Assembly: GCA_016869595.1 (NCBI GenBank)
Contig: VGDT01000014.1
Location: forward strand, 1-63,780
Direction of reading: 5' to 3'
Length of the DNA stretch: 63,780 nucleotides
Source: Alphaproteobacteria bacterium
Lineage (GTDB): Bacteria > Pseudomonadota > Alphaproteobacteria > Rhizobiales > Beijerinckiaceae
Positions 42,983-50,882 of this stretch are shown piece after piece. Below the pieces are notes generated by a model that did not search any database, was not told the origin of the DNA, and saw only the letters and a list, made by a program, of their open reading frames with translations. The stretch's first letter is position 1. Every line of letters begins with the position of its first letter. Position numbers and translations under genes: made by a program.

Positions 42983-43996
42983 ATGACCAGAAGCGAATTC
43001 GTTCTGCGCTCGGCGATCTTCGTCGCTATCGCCCTCGCGCCGTTTCTGATCTGGCTGCTCTTCAACGTGATCGTTCTTGCGACCGGCGCGGTGCTCGTCG
43101 CCACGCTCATTCATCTTGTCGCGACGCCGTTCATCAAGCTCCGCCTGCCGCGCGGATTGGCGCTCGCATTGTCGGGTCTACTGATCGCATCGCTGGTTGG
43201 GGCGACTTTCTATCTCTTCGGCCGCACGATGGCGTCGGAGTTTCACGACGTGCTGCGCAGCGCCGAAGAGGCGGCGGATTCCATTTCGCTCGCGATCAGC
43301 CGGTCGGGACTGTCCGACTATCTGCCGAAATCCTTCAGCGAAAATGTTTCGCTGTCAGGCGTGATCGGACGTTCGTTCACGATCAGCGTCGAGGCCGTTC
43401 TTGGCGCCCTCGTCGCCTTTTTCGCCGGCGTCTTTCTCGCGAGCGAGCCGGCGCTCTACAGCGAAGGTTTCACGCTGCTGTTTGCGCCTCGCTGGCGCGA
43501 TGAAGCACGCGAAACGCTCGGTCATGTCGCCACCGCGCTGCGACGCTGGCTGCTCGGTCAGATGATCGAAATGGTGACTGTGGGCGTCATGGCGGGAGTG
43601 GCGGTTTGGCTCATCGGCCTACCGTCGCCCTTCGCGCTTGGCGCCATATCGGGGCTTTCGGAATTCATCCCCTATATCGGGCCGATCCTGGCGATCTTTC
43701 CGTCTGTCGCGGTCGCGGCGACGATTGGACCATATGCGATGCTATGGACGATCCTCGCTTACCTCGCCATTCATCAGCTCGACGGGAACATGATCATGCC
43801 GCTCATTCAGCGGCAATTGGTGCGGGTGCCGCCGGCGCTCATGCTGATATCCATCGCAACGTTCGGAACGCTTTTCGGTCTCGGCGCCACGATCTTCGCC
43901 GCGCCGCTGACGGTTGTCATCTATGTTGCGGTGATCAAGCTATATTTGCGCGATACTTTAGGCGAGCCGACGCCGCTGCCGGGGGAGCGCGCGTAA
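42983..43996 (+). CDS. AI-2E family transporter (PerM/YdiK-like permease)
   Basis: 337 residues, seven or eight membrane segments arranged as in PF01594: two N-terminal helices (IFVAIALAPFLIWLLFNVIV), an amphipathic soluble stretch (about 75-120), and the C-terminal cluster with GLSEFIPYIGPILAIFPSVA and HQLDGNMIMPLIQRQLVRVPP, which are the family signatures. The family name derives from an AI-2 exporter, but most members are uncharacterised; some are Na+/H+ antiporters. ATG at 42983, 130 bp after smc. Confidence 0.9.
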   Translation: MTRSEFVLRSAIFVAIALAPFLIWLLFNVIVLATGAVLVATLIHLVATPFIKLRLPRGLALALSGLLIASLVGATFYLFGRTMASEFHDVLRSAEEAADSISLAISRSGLSDYLPKSFSENVSLSGVIGRSFTISVEAVLGALVAFFAGVFLASEPALYSEGFTLLFAPRWRDEARETLGHVATALRRWLLGQMIEMVTVGVMAGVAVWLIGLPSPFALGAISGLSEFIPYIGPILAIFPSVAVAATIGPYAMLWTILAYLAIHQLDGNMIMPLIQRQLVRVPPALMLISIATFGTLFGLGATIFAAPLTVVIYVAVIKLYLRDTLGEPTPLPGERA

Positions 43997-43997
43997 A

Positions 43998-44253
43998 CAC
44001 CCTCCCCTCGCTCGAGGGCAGGGAAAGCGCCCTACCTGCGGCGACGGTTGACGTCTGCTCCCCAAGCGTCATGGCCGGCCTTGAGCCGGCCATCCACGTC
44101 AAGACGTTCGGTCTTTTATGAGGCAATGCGAAGCATTGCGGCGTGGATGCCCGCGACAAGCGCGGGCATGACGGTGGGGGAGCTCCACAACGCGGGCTAG
44201 TCACCCACCCCGAAGCGCTTCGCGTTTCGACCCTCCCCGTCGAGGGGAGGGTG
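43998..44253. repeat. Nested inverted repeat region
   Basis: Outer 13-bp perfect arms CACCCTCCCCTCG / CGAGGGGAGGGTG (43998-44010, 44241-44253) enclose GTCATGGCCGGCCTTGAGCC...CATCCACG and CGTGGATGCCCGCGACAAGC...GCATGAC, plus the inner pair GGCAATGCG/CGCAATG-like. It fills the 328-bp gap before the ceramidase-like gene. It looks like a composite of two repeat families inserted one within the other. Confidence 0.8.
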
Positions 44254-44324
44254 TATACCGCGCGACGTTGACCTGTGACTTGGATCGTCGTCGCGCCGTA
44301 GCAATTGGATCGCAGGAACCGCTC

Positions 44325-45020
44325 ATGGATTGGCGCGCGCCGATTATCGATTATTGCGAGAGACAGAGCTCGGCCTTCTGGGCGGAGCCGGCGAATGCGC
44401 TGAGCAATTTCGCCTTTGTGATCGCGGCCGCGGTCGCCTTCCTCCTTTGGCGACGCCGAGCCGGAGCTGACTATCCTGCGCTGGCGCTGATCATCGTCAC
44501 GGCGACGGTCGGCGTCGGCAGCTTCATCTTCCATACAATGGCGACACGCGGCGCCATGCTGCTCGACGTCATTCCGATCGCGATCTTCATTTACGGCTAT
44601 TTCCTGCTGGCGCTTCGCCGTTACTTCGGCCTCGCGATGGTTCCGGCGACGGCGATCACGCTCGCCTTTGCTGGCGTCTCGTTTTTCGCAACGACTGTCG
44701 ACGCGCTGAACGGCTCGGTCGGCTATCTGCCGGCGCTCGCGGCGCTAACAATCTTCGCCAGGCTGCTTTGGTCACGGAGCGGACAACGCGAGACCGCCCG
44801 CACGCTCGCCGCCGCGGCGCTCCTTTTCGCAATCTCGCTCTTCTTTCGAACGATCGACCGCGCCATCTGTCCGGCCTTTCCGCTCGGCGCGCATCTCCTT
44901 TGGCACATGCTCAACGCCTGCGTGCTCTGGCTGCTGCTGCGCGCGGCGATCATCGCCGGACCTCGCCGCGACGATCAGGCGAGACCGATCCAAAAGGCGA
45001 ATGAGCCGACGGCGGCGTGA
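44325..45020 (+). CDS. Ceramidase-domain (CREST) membrane protein
   Basis: 231 residues with about seven membrane helices. Features of the alkaline ceramidase/CREST hydrolase superfamily: WAEPANALSNFAFVI, GVGSFIFHTMATRGAMLLDVIPI with Ser/His/Asp, and the late GAHLLWHMLNACVLW supplying two metal-ligand His. The Zn-binding set S, H, D, H, H is present, so activity is plausible on an amide lipid. ATG at 44325 (GGAACCGCTC before it). Its 3' end overlaps the convergent CPBP gene by 46 bp. Confidence 0.82.
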   Translation: MDWRAPIIDYCERQSSAFWAEPANALSNFAFVIAAAVAFLLWRRRAGADYPALALIIVTATVGVGSFIFHTMATRGAMLLDVIPIAIFIYGYFLLALRRYFGLAMVPATAITLAFAGVSFFATTVDALNGSVGYLPALAALTIFARLLWSRSGQRETARTLAAAALLFAISLFFRTIDRAICPAFPLGAHLLWHMLNACVLWLLLRAAIIAGPRRDDQARPIQKANEPTAA

Positions 45021-45574
45021 GAGGCGGTCAACGGCCAGACATTGCGCGTGAAGAGATAGGCCGTGCTCCACGCGACTCCAGCGAGAAAGGTGTTGGCGAG
45101 AAGAACGGGATCGCCATAGGCGGCGTGCATCAGCGAAAAAACCGCAGACGAAAACAGGACGTAATGCCGCCCGCTCATGTGCAGCCGGTCGGCGATGAGC
45201 TTGGGGATCGAGCGGCAGACGACCTCCTGGCAGGGGCTCGACACGAGCACATAGAAGGGCGCGAAGGCGATCCAATTCGGCGCCGGATGGGGACGCCTCA
45301 AAAACTGCGCCTCGACGACGATCGCCGCCAGCAGAAGGCAGGTCAGCGCGCCGCAGATCAACCAGGCGCGCACGCCTCTCGGCATGCTCAGGCCGAGTTC
45401 AGCGAAGGAATAGCCGCCGAGCACGCAGGCGGCGAGGCAAAGCGTTGAAACGATGAGCAGAGCTTCAAAGCGGAAATGAAACGACAGCGCGCCGCTGCGT
45501 ATCGCAAAGCTCGGGGCGAGCAGCAAAAACAGGAAGGCGATCAGCGGCGCCAAGGTTCGCATATTAAGCGTCAT
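44975..45574 (-). CDS. CPBP-family intramembrane protein, degenerate active site
   Basis: 199 residues, six or so membrane helices. The overall shape and motif spacing suggest the CAAX protease/bacteriocin-processing (CPBP) family: SSPCQEVVCRSIPKL in the EEXXXR position, FSSAVFSLMHAAYGDPV (FxxxH) and ASHAAVGSFAFW (HxxxN/B). The first motif has QE instead of EE and the last lacks the Asn, so proteolytic activity is doubtful. It could be a non-catalytic homologue. Convergent with the ceramidase-like gene. Confidence 0.75.
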   Translation of the reverse strand: MTLNMRTLAPLIAFLFLLLAPSFAIRSGALSFHFRFEALLIVSTLCLAACVLGGYSFAELGLSMPRGVRAWLICGALTCLLLAAIVVEAQFLRRPHPAPNWIAFAPFYVLVSSPCQEVVCRSIPKLIADRLHMSGRHYVLFSSAVFSLMHAAYGDPVLLANTFLAGVAWSTAYLFTRNVWPLTASHAAVGSFAFWIGLA

Positions 45575-45719
45575 AAAAGCGTAACAAACTTGACGCTGTC
45601 ACAGTTCCCCTCGCTCGCGCCCCTCAATTTGACGCGCCGCGGCGCCCTATCGGGCAGCAGATGGTCGCAGGCTAAAGAAACTCAAATAATCACAATGAGA
45701 TACGCTGGCGAGCCTCGCC

Positions 45720-45748
45720 TTGACTAAATGAAGGCCCGCAAATATGTT
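45720..45748 (+). promoter_or_regulatory. Candidate promoter of the F0 ATP synthase operon
   Basis: TTGACT (45720-45725), 17-bp spacer, TATGTT (45743-45748), about 137 bp before the atpI start. The 310-bp gap upstream of atpI contains nothing else recognisable. Confidence 0.55.
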
Positions 45749-45884
45749 GCGCGCGGCTCGAAAGGATTGGCCGAAAAGCCGAGAGTTTCGCGCCGTCTCC
45801 CGAACGGTTCGACTTTCCTGTCGCGCGGCGTCGCGCCATCGTTAAATTTTGCGCGTGGCGCAATATGCGAGGCGGAGAACGCCG

Positions 45885-46223
45885 ATGAGCGACGAGAACG
45901 GGGAAGACGCGGAGCGCGCAGCGCTTAACGCGCGGCTCGAAAAGCTCAATGCGGCCTTGCGTAAGGTCGATGAAGAGCAGGCCGCCGAAGCGGCGCCGCG
46001 GACGGAGGAGCGTAAAGGCTTCACGAGCGCCATGCGCGTCGGCCTCAACGCTTTCTCCGAATTCGTGGGGGCGGTATTGGTCAGCGCCGTCATCGGCTGG
46101 CAGGCGGATAAGTGGCTTGGCACGGCGCCATGGCTTCTCGTCGTCATGCTGGGACTGGGCGTCGCGGCGGGATTTTGGAACGTCTATCGCGTGGCGAAGC
46201 CAAAAGCGCCAGGCGAAGAGTAG
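45885..46223 (+). CDS. atpI: ATP synthase protein I
   Basis: 112 residues. Small membrane protein that aids c-ring assembly. N-terminal charged stretch (ERAALNARLEKLNAALRKVD), then two membrane helices: FVGAVLVSAVIGWQADKWLG and WLLVVMLGLGVAAGFWNVYR. The ATG at 45885 is preceded by GAGGCGGAGAACGCCG; the in-frame codon at 45849 is rejected. First gene of the F0 operon. Confidence 0.92.
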   Translation: MSDENGEDAERAALNARLEKLNAALRKVDEEQAAEAAPRTEERKGFTSAMRVGLNAFSEFVGAVLVSAVIGWQADKWLGTAPWLLVVMLGLGVAAGFWNVYRVAKPKAPGEE

Positions 46224-46282
46224 AACAAAGGCGCGTTGCAGCGCTTGAAGCGGGGCCGGGCGGCGACGTCCGGAAAAGAGCG

Positions 46283-47050
46283 ATGAATCCGGAAGAAGCA
46301 GCCGCAAAGCCCAATCCCATCGAGCAATTCGAGCTGCATCGGCTGTGGCCTTTCGAGATCAACGGCATCGAGACGTCCTTCACCAACGCCTCGCTGTTCA
46401 TGCTGCTCGCCGCGCTCGGCGTCGTCGCTTTGATGATCCTTGCGACATCGAAGAAGGCGATCGTGCCGGGCCGCGTCCAGGCGATGGCCGAGATGCTCTA
46501 TGAATTCGTCGCCGGCATGGTGCGTCAGACCGCCGGGACGGAAGGGATGAAGTTCTTCCCGTTCGTCTTCACCCTCTTCTCCTTCATCCTCATCGCCAAT
46601 CTGATCGGGCTCGTTCCCTACACCTATTCGGTGACGAGCCAGATCGTGGTCACCTTCGCTTTCGCGGCCGTGGTGATTTCGCTCGTGGTTTGTTACGGCC
46701 TCTATCGCCACGGCTTCGGCTTTCTCAACCTTTTCGTTCCGCATGGCGTGCCGCTGCCCGTGCTCGTCGTGCTGGTGCCGATCGAGATCATCTCCTTCCT
46801 GTCGCGGCCGGTCTCGCTCTCCGTCCGTCTCTTCGCCAATATTCTTGCGGGCCACATCACGCTCGCCGTGTTCGGCGGCTTCGTGATGATGCTGCTCGGC
46901 GCCGGCGTCTGGGCGGCGCTCGCGCCGGTGCCGCTGCTCGCGATCGTCGCGCTCTATGCGCTCGAACTGCTCGTCGCCTGTCTGCAGGCCTTCGTCTTCG
47001 CCGTTCTTACATGCGTCTATCTCAACGACGCAATTCACCCGGGCCACTGA
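46283..47050 (+). CDS. atpB: ATP synthase F0 subunit a
   Basis: 255 residues, five to six membrane helices. Provides the proton half-channels. The essential Arg is in SLSVRLFANILAGH and the conserved ALELLVACLQAFVFAVLTCVYL follows. Start LHRLWPFEINGIETSFTNAS is typical of Alphaproteobacteria. The ATG at 46283 follows GGAAAAGAGCG. An in-frame start at 46112 overlaps atpI and is rejected. Confidence 0.97.
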   Translation: MNPEEAAAKPNPIEQFELHRLWPFEINGIETSFTNASLFMLLAALGVVALMILATSKKAIVPGRVQAMAEMLYEFVAGMVRQTAGTEGMKFFPFVFTLFSFILIANLIGLVPYTYSVTSQIVVTFAFAAVVISLVVCYGLYRHGFGFLNLFVPHGVPLPVLVVLVPIEIISFLSRPVSLSVRLFANILAGHITLAVFGGFVMMLLGAGVWAALAPVPLLAIVALYALELLVACLQAFVFAVLTCVYLNDAIHPGH

Positions 47051-47097
47051 TAAAGATCGAACAATAAACGTCGCCCCATTCAGCAGGAGAAAAACTA

Positions 47098-47319
47098 ATG
47101 GCAGAAATGCAACTCGTCGGCGCCGGACTTGCGGCGATCGGCACTGGCGCGGCGGCGATCGGCGTCGGCATCATCTTTGGCAATTTCGTCAACGGCGCGC
47201 TGCGCAACCCGTCGGCGGCGGCCTCCCAGTTCACCAACGCCATCATCGGCGCGGCGCTTGCCGAAGGTCTGGGCATCTTCGCCTTTCTGATCGCAATCCT
47301 GCTGTTCCTGAAGCAGTGA
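47098..47319 (+). CDS. atpE: ATP synthase F0 subunit c
   Basis: 73 residues, two-helix hairpin. First helix with [20 protein letters not shown], polar loop [10 protein letters not shown], second helix with the proton-binding carboxylate in [36 protein letters not shown] gives a strong ribosome-binding site, fitting the high copy number needed for the ring. A terminator-like hairpin follows immediately. Confidence 0.97.
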   Translation: MAEMQLVGAGLAAIGTGAAAIGVGIIFGNFVNGALRNPSAAASQFTNAIIGAALAEGLGIFAFLIAILLFLKQ

Positions 47320-47325
47320 CGTTAT

Positions 47326-47356
47326 GCGTCCGGCCCGCGCGGCCGGACGCTTTTTT
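47326..47356 (+). terminator. Strong hairpin plus T6 between atpE and atpF'
   Basis: GCGTCCGGCC-CGCGC-GGCCGGACGC-TTTTTT: perfect 10-bp stem, 5-nt loop and six T, 7 bp after the atpE stop and 42 bp before atpF'. It should act as a partial terminator or mRNA stabiliser that raises atpE relative to atpF'/atpF. Confidence 0.9.
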
Positions 47357-47397
47357 CCAGCGCGGCCGCCGTGCGGCCAGTCTTGAGACTTGGAACC

Positions 47398-48000
47398 ATG
47401 TCCATGGCGATCATCTCTTCCGCTTTCGCCGCCGAGGGCGAGCAGGCGACGCACGAGACCGTCGGCGCTGGCGAGGCGCATCACGAGGGCGGCTTTCCGC
47501 CCTTCCAGACGGAAAATTTCGCGCCGCAGATCTTCTGGCTCGTCGTCATCTTCGGCCTGCTTTACGCGCTGATGTCGCGCATCGCGCTTCCGCGCGTCGG
47601 CGGAATCATCGAGAATCGCGGCGCGAAGATCGCCTCCGATCTCGGCGCCGCGCGCGAGATGCAGTCGAAGGCGCAGGCCGCCGCAGCCGCAAATGACGAA
47701 AATCTTCGTCGCCGGCGCGAAGAGGCGCAAGCTATAGGCCGGGACGCGCAGCACAAGATCGCCGCGGAGACTGCGAAACAGCGCACGATCGCCGAATCGC
47801 AGGCTGCGGAGAAGATCCGCGCCGCCGACGAGCGCATTGCGAGCGCAAAGGCGAAGGCTCTGGCCAATGTCGAGCAGATCGCCGAAGAGGCCGCCGCGGC
47901 GATCGTCGAAAAGCTCACCGGCGCGAAAGTCGACATGAGCACGATCTCGGAGAATCACGCGACGTCGTCGACCGCCAAGGAGACGCTCAATGCATTTTGA
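47398..48000 (+). CDS. atpF': ATP synthase F0 subunit b'
   Basis: 200 residues. Peripheral-stalk subunit: a poorly conserved 45-residue lead, a membrane helix (IFWLVVIFGLLYALMS), then a long charged Ala-rich helix. The short SMAIISSAFAAEG start could be a signal-like sequence. The ATG at 47398 lies after the atpE hairpin. The 3' end overlaps atpF by 11 bp. Having separate b and b' subunits is typical of Alphaproteobacteria and phototrophs. Confidence 0.93.
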   Translation: MSMAIISSAFAAEGEQATHETVGAGEAHHEGGFPPFQTENFAPQIFWLVVIFGLLYALMSRIALPRVGGIIENRGAKIASDLGAAREMQSKAQAAAAANDENLRRRREEAQAIGRDAQHKIAAETAKQRTIAESQAAEKIRAADERIASAKAKALANVEQIAEEAAAAIVEKLTGAKVDMSTISENHATSSTAKETLNAF

Positions 48001-48469
48001 CGCGGAATTCTACGTCGCCGTCGGCTTTACGATCTTCGTTCTCGTGATGCTTTGGGTCGGCGCGCATTCGAAATTCGCCGCTCTCATCGACGCGCGCATC
48101 AACCGCATCAAGGGCGAGCTCGCTGAGGCTGAGCGCCTGCGCCACGAGGCTGAGGCGCTCCTCGCTTCCTTCGAGCAGAAGCGGGCTGAGGCCGAAGCCG
48201 AGGCCAAATCCATTGTCGCGCAGGCGAAGGACGAGGCGGAGCTGATCGCCGCTGAAGGCCGTCGCCGACTCGACGAATTCATGACGCGCAGCGTCAAGCA
48301 GGTAGAGCAGAAGATCGCTCAGGCGGAGGCCCAGGCCTCGGCCGAAGTGCGCGCCGCCGCCGCCGACGCTGCTGTGAAAATCGCTGAACGCGCGCTCTCG
48401 AGCGGCGCGGTCAAGGGCAAGGATTTCGTCGCCGAGGGGATCAAAGAGCTAAAGTCTCTCGCGCACTGA
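47990..48469 (+). CDS. atpF: ATP synthase F0 subunit b
   Basis: 159 residues. N-terminal membrane helix (FYVAVGFTIFVLVMLWVGAH), then coiled-coil stalk helix (LAEAERLRHEAEALLASFEQ and on). Overlaps b' by 11 bp, indicating coupling. The F1 genes are not nearby, as usual for this class. Ends just before an intrinsic terminator. Confidence 0.95.
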   Translation: MHFDAEFYVAVGFTIFVLVMLWVGAHSKFAALIDARINRIKGELAEAERLRHEAEALLASFEQKRAEAEAEAKSIVAQAKDEAELIAAEGRRRLDEFMTRSVKQVEQKIAQAEAQASAEVRAAAADAAVKIAERALSSGAVKGKDFVAEGIKELKSLAH

Positions 48470-48477
48470 TCGCGGGC

Positions 48478-48505
48478 GGGGCGGCTAGCCGCCCCGACGC
48501 TTTTT
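48478..48505 (+). terminator. Terminator of the F0 operon
   Basis: GGGGCGGCTAGCCGCCCC (perfect 18-bp palindrome) followed by GACGCTTTTT. The palindrome contains the TAG stop of the convergent gene. Confidence 0.85.
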
Positions 48506-49081
48506 CTCGGCGACCGGCTTTTCTGCGCCCTGCGTGAAGCCGACGAGGATTTCGTAATCGTCCTGCGCGCGCTGGCTCATCACCGGCACGGTGAACGGAT
48601 CGGCGATCACCTGAAATTCGCCGCGCGTTCCGCCTTTCGGAATCGACGCATTGACGCGGTAGACCTTCGAGGCGACGAGCGTGTCGTCTTTCTGGCGGCG
48701 GATCGCCACCCGCAGATCGGCGCCATAGGCGCCTGGCTGGCCAAGCGCGCCGAGCACGGCCGAACCTTCGACTCCAACGCGAATCATTAAGCGATCGCCC
48801 TCGATGACGCATTCGCGCGCCGTCTCGCCAAGCGAAAGCTGATAGCGGACGTTTGCGCCATCGGCGTCTGGCGGGGACCGCAGCATGGCTGCGCCGCTGT
48901 CGATGAAGACTTCGGGACAGTCCGGAGTCGCGCCCGGCGTCGGTTGGCCTTCCTTCTGCTCGCCGCCGCCCAAAATGCCGGGCACATGAAGCTTCGGCAA
49001 TTCGAAAGCGGCGAGGGCGACAGGCGTCAGCGCAATTGACGTCGAAAGCGCAATCGCCAGGCCACGCCGCGCGGTCTTCAT
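48485..49081 (-). CDS. Exported protein of unknown function
   Basis: 198 residues. Signal peptide (MKTARRGLAIALSTSIALTP, cut after ALA). The mature part has two Cys (TPDCPEVF, ARECVIEG) that may pair, and beta-rich segments (ADLRVAIRRQKDDTLVASKV, DDYEILVGFTQGAEKP) ending in a basic tail. I associate such proteins with Hyphomicrobiales genomes but know no function. The ATG at 49081 is preferred because the upstream in-frame start would precede the signal peptide. Overlaps the F0 terminator at its stop. Confidence 0.78.
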   Translation of the reverse strand: MKTARRGLAIALSTSIALTPVALAAFELPKLHVPGILGGGEQKEGQPTPGATPDCPEVFIDSGAAMLRSPPDADGANVRYQLSLGETARECVIEGDRLMIRVGVEGSAVLGALGQPGAYGADLRVAIRRQKDDTLVASKVYRVNASIPKGGTRGEFQVIADPFTVPVMSQRAQDDYEILVGFTQGAEKPVAEKKRRGG

Positions 49082-49112
49082 AAGACGGCTCGTCGAGCCT
49101 TCGGCGCAAATT

Positions 49113-49649
49113 TTACGGCAGTTTCGCGTATCCATCCTTGAATCCCTGCAGAGTCAGCGGCAGGCCGATGCCTTCGTCCGGAACCTGATGAATGATGAAG
49201 GTGGCGATTTTGCCGTTCTTCAATTGATCGATGAGCTTGTCATCCATCGTCACTTCTGCGACGCAGCCCGTCGGCAGGCATTTGACGAAGCCGGCGCGTC
49301 CGATGTCGGTTTGATCAATCTTCAAGCCAAGCCCGTTAGGCAACAGCACGCCGAGCGGCGCGATCACGCGCAGCAGCCGGCTCTTGCCGTCGCTCGTCTT
49401 TAAGACGACGACGACGAGGCTGACGTTGCTCTTATCCTCGGCGACGACGCTTTGGATCAGCGCGCATTGTTCCGTCGCGGCTCCCGCGGGCGTTTCGCAA
49501 CGCAGTTCCCAATCGCCGAATTTGGCTTTGGCGGCAGCGGCTTGCGCATGACCCGAGCCCGCGCTGAGCGCGAGGAAAATCGCCGATCCCGACGCCGCGA
49601 CGTGATGTCGCAACAGGCGCCTAAATTTTGCGACGCGTAGTCGATTCAT
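49113..49649 (-). CDS. Invasion-associated locus B (IalB) family protein
   Basis: 178 residues. Signal peptide ending GHAQA, then the family pattern FGDWELRCETP, CALIQSVV, APLGVLLPNGLGLKIDQ, KCLPTGCVAEVTMDDKLIDQ and FIIHQVPDEGIGLPLTLQGF. The Cys pairs are conserved and likely oxidised in the periplasm. Named after a Bartonella protein, but widespread in free-living relatives. The ATG at 49649 follows CCAGGAGACCCA. Confidence 0.93.
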   Translation of the reverse strand: MNRLRVAKFRRLLRHHVAASGSAIFLALSAGSGHAQAAAAKAKFGDWELRCETPAGAATEQCALIQSVVAEDKSNVSLVVVVLKTSDGKSRLLRVIAPLGVLLPNGLGLKIDQTDIGRAGFVKCLPTGCVAEVTMDDKLIDQLKNGKIATFIIHQVPDEGIGLPLTLQGFKDGYAKLP

Positions 49650-49971
49650 TGGGTCTCCTGGAGGCGCCGCCGCCCCGTTTCGATCAGGCTGCGCGAAGAA
49701 AGTCGCAGTCACGCCGCGCTGTCAGGCGCGACAGGCGTTTGCCTATCAAATGAACTTTAGCTGTCAAGATCGCTGACGCGCGCGCCGCATTGTTTGGCAA
49801 GGGCTTCGACGCGACGATTTGTCTGTAGAATTTGGCGTTGCAACAATTGCGCGGATCGACGGTTTGTGGTTGAACCTGCCGACTACCGAGCGGGGCGGGC
49901 TTTGGGCGGGCTGCGCGCGGAAATCACAAAAAGAACAACGCTGGCTGGCGAGGGTTCGAAAGGCGGCTTTG
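49650..49971. other. Intergenic region upstream of ctaC
   Basis: 322 bp between the divergent IalB-family and ctaC genes. It must hold both promoters; no clear -35/-10 pair, operator or hairpin could be assigned. An open frame from 49819 runs through it into ctaC but begins far from any plausible signal peptide and was discarded as a start. Confidence 0.4.
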
Positions 49972-50832
49972 ATGTTTAACGTCAATCGACTGATGACGCG
50001 CGGCGCATTGGCGGCCGCTGTGGCGGTCCCTGTAACCTTGTGCGCCGGCTTCGCCCTTGCGCAAGAAAATGGGCAGCCGGTCCCTGGCGGCCTCGGCCTT
50101 CCGAATATGGTGACGCCGGTCGGCCTGGGGACGCAGCAGCTCTACAACATGGTGCTGATGCCGATCATTTCGTTCATCGCGCTCTTCGTTCTGGGCTTAC
50201 TGATCTATGTCGCCTATCGCTTCAACGAGCACGCGAATCCCATTCCGTCGAAGCTGACGCACAATACGCCGCTCGAAATCATCTGGACGCTCATTCCGGT
50301 CCTGATCCTTCTTTTCATTTCGGTCCCCTCGCTACGGCTGCTGGCGGAGCAGGTCGAGGTGCCGGAGGCGTCGGTCACCATCAAAGTGACGGGCAACCAG
50401 TGGTATTGGTCGTATAAATATCCCGAGGATCAGGGCGGCGGCTTTGGCTTCGATCAGATGCTGAAGCCGGAATCGGAACTCCAGCCCGGCGAGCTTCGCC
50501 TGCTGACGGTCGACAATGAGGCCGTGGTGCCGATCAATGAGGTCATCGCCGTTCACATCACGTCAAACGACGTCATTCACGCCTTCGGCGTCCCCTCATT
50601 CGGCGTTCGCATGGACGCGATCCCGGGCCGTTTGAATCAGACTTGGTTCAAGATCGACAGGGAAGGCGTCTACTACGGCCAGTGCTATTTCATCTGCGGC
50701 AAGGACCACGCCTATATGCCGATCGTGATCCGCGCGGTGACTCGCGAAAAATACAATGAGTGGCTTGCGCAGGCGAAGCAGAAGTTCGCCGGCGCCGACC
50801 AGCGCGTGCGGGTCGCTTCAGAAAGCCACTGA
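49972..50832 (+). CDS. ctaC: Cytochrome c oxidase subunit II
   Basis: 286 residues. Signal peptide (MFNVNRLMTRGALAAAVAVP, cut after ALA), two membrane helices (about 62-85 and 103-122) and a periplasmic CuA domain. CuA ligands visible: His in DVIHAFGVPSFG, Cys pair and His/Met in YGQCYFICGKDHAYMPIVI. The residue between the Cys is Phe (C-Y-F-I-C) where the family normally has Glu (C-S-E-x-C), which supplies a carbonyl to CuA and a Mg ligand. Trp-rich QWYWSYKYPE is normal. First gene of the oxidase cluster. Confidence 0.96.
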   Translation: MFNVNRLMTRGALAAAVAVPVTLCAGFALAQENGQPVPGGLGLPNMVTPVGLGTQQLYNMVLMPIISFIALFVLGLLIYVAYRFNEHANPIPSKLTHNTPLEIIWTLIPVLILLFISVPSLRLLAEQVEVPEASVTIKVTGNQWYWSYKYPEDQGGGFGFDQMLKPESELQPGELRLLTVDNEAVVPINEVIAVHITSNDVIHAFGVPSFGVRMDAIPGRLNQTWFKIDREGVYYGQCYFICGKDHAYMPIVIRAVTREKYNEWLAQAKQKFAGADQRVRVASESH

Positions 50833-50882
50833 AAAGCCGCTGAAACGAGACGCAACGGAACACACTAGTCTTTCTAAGGAAC

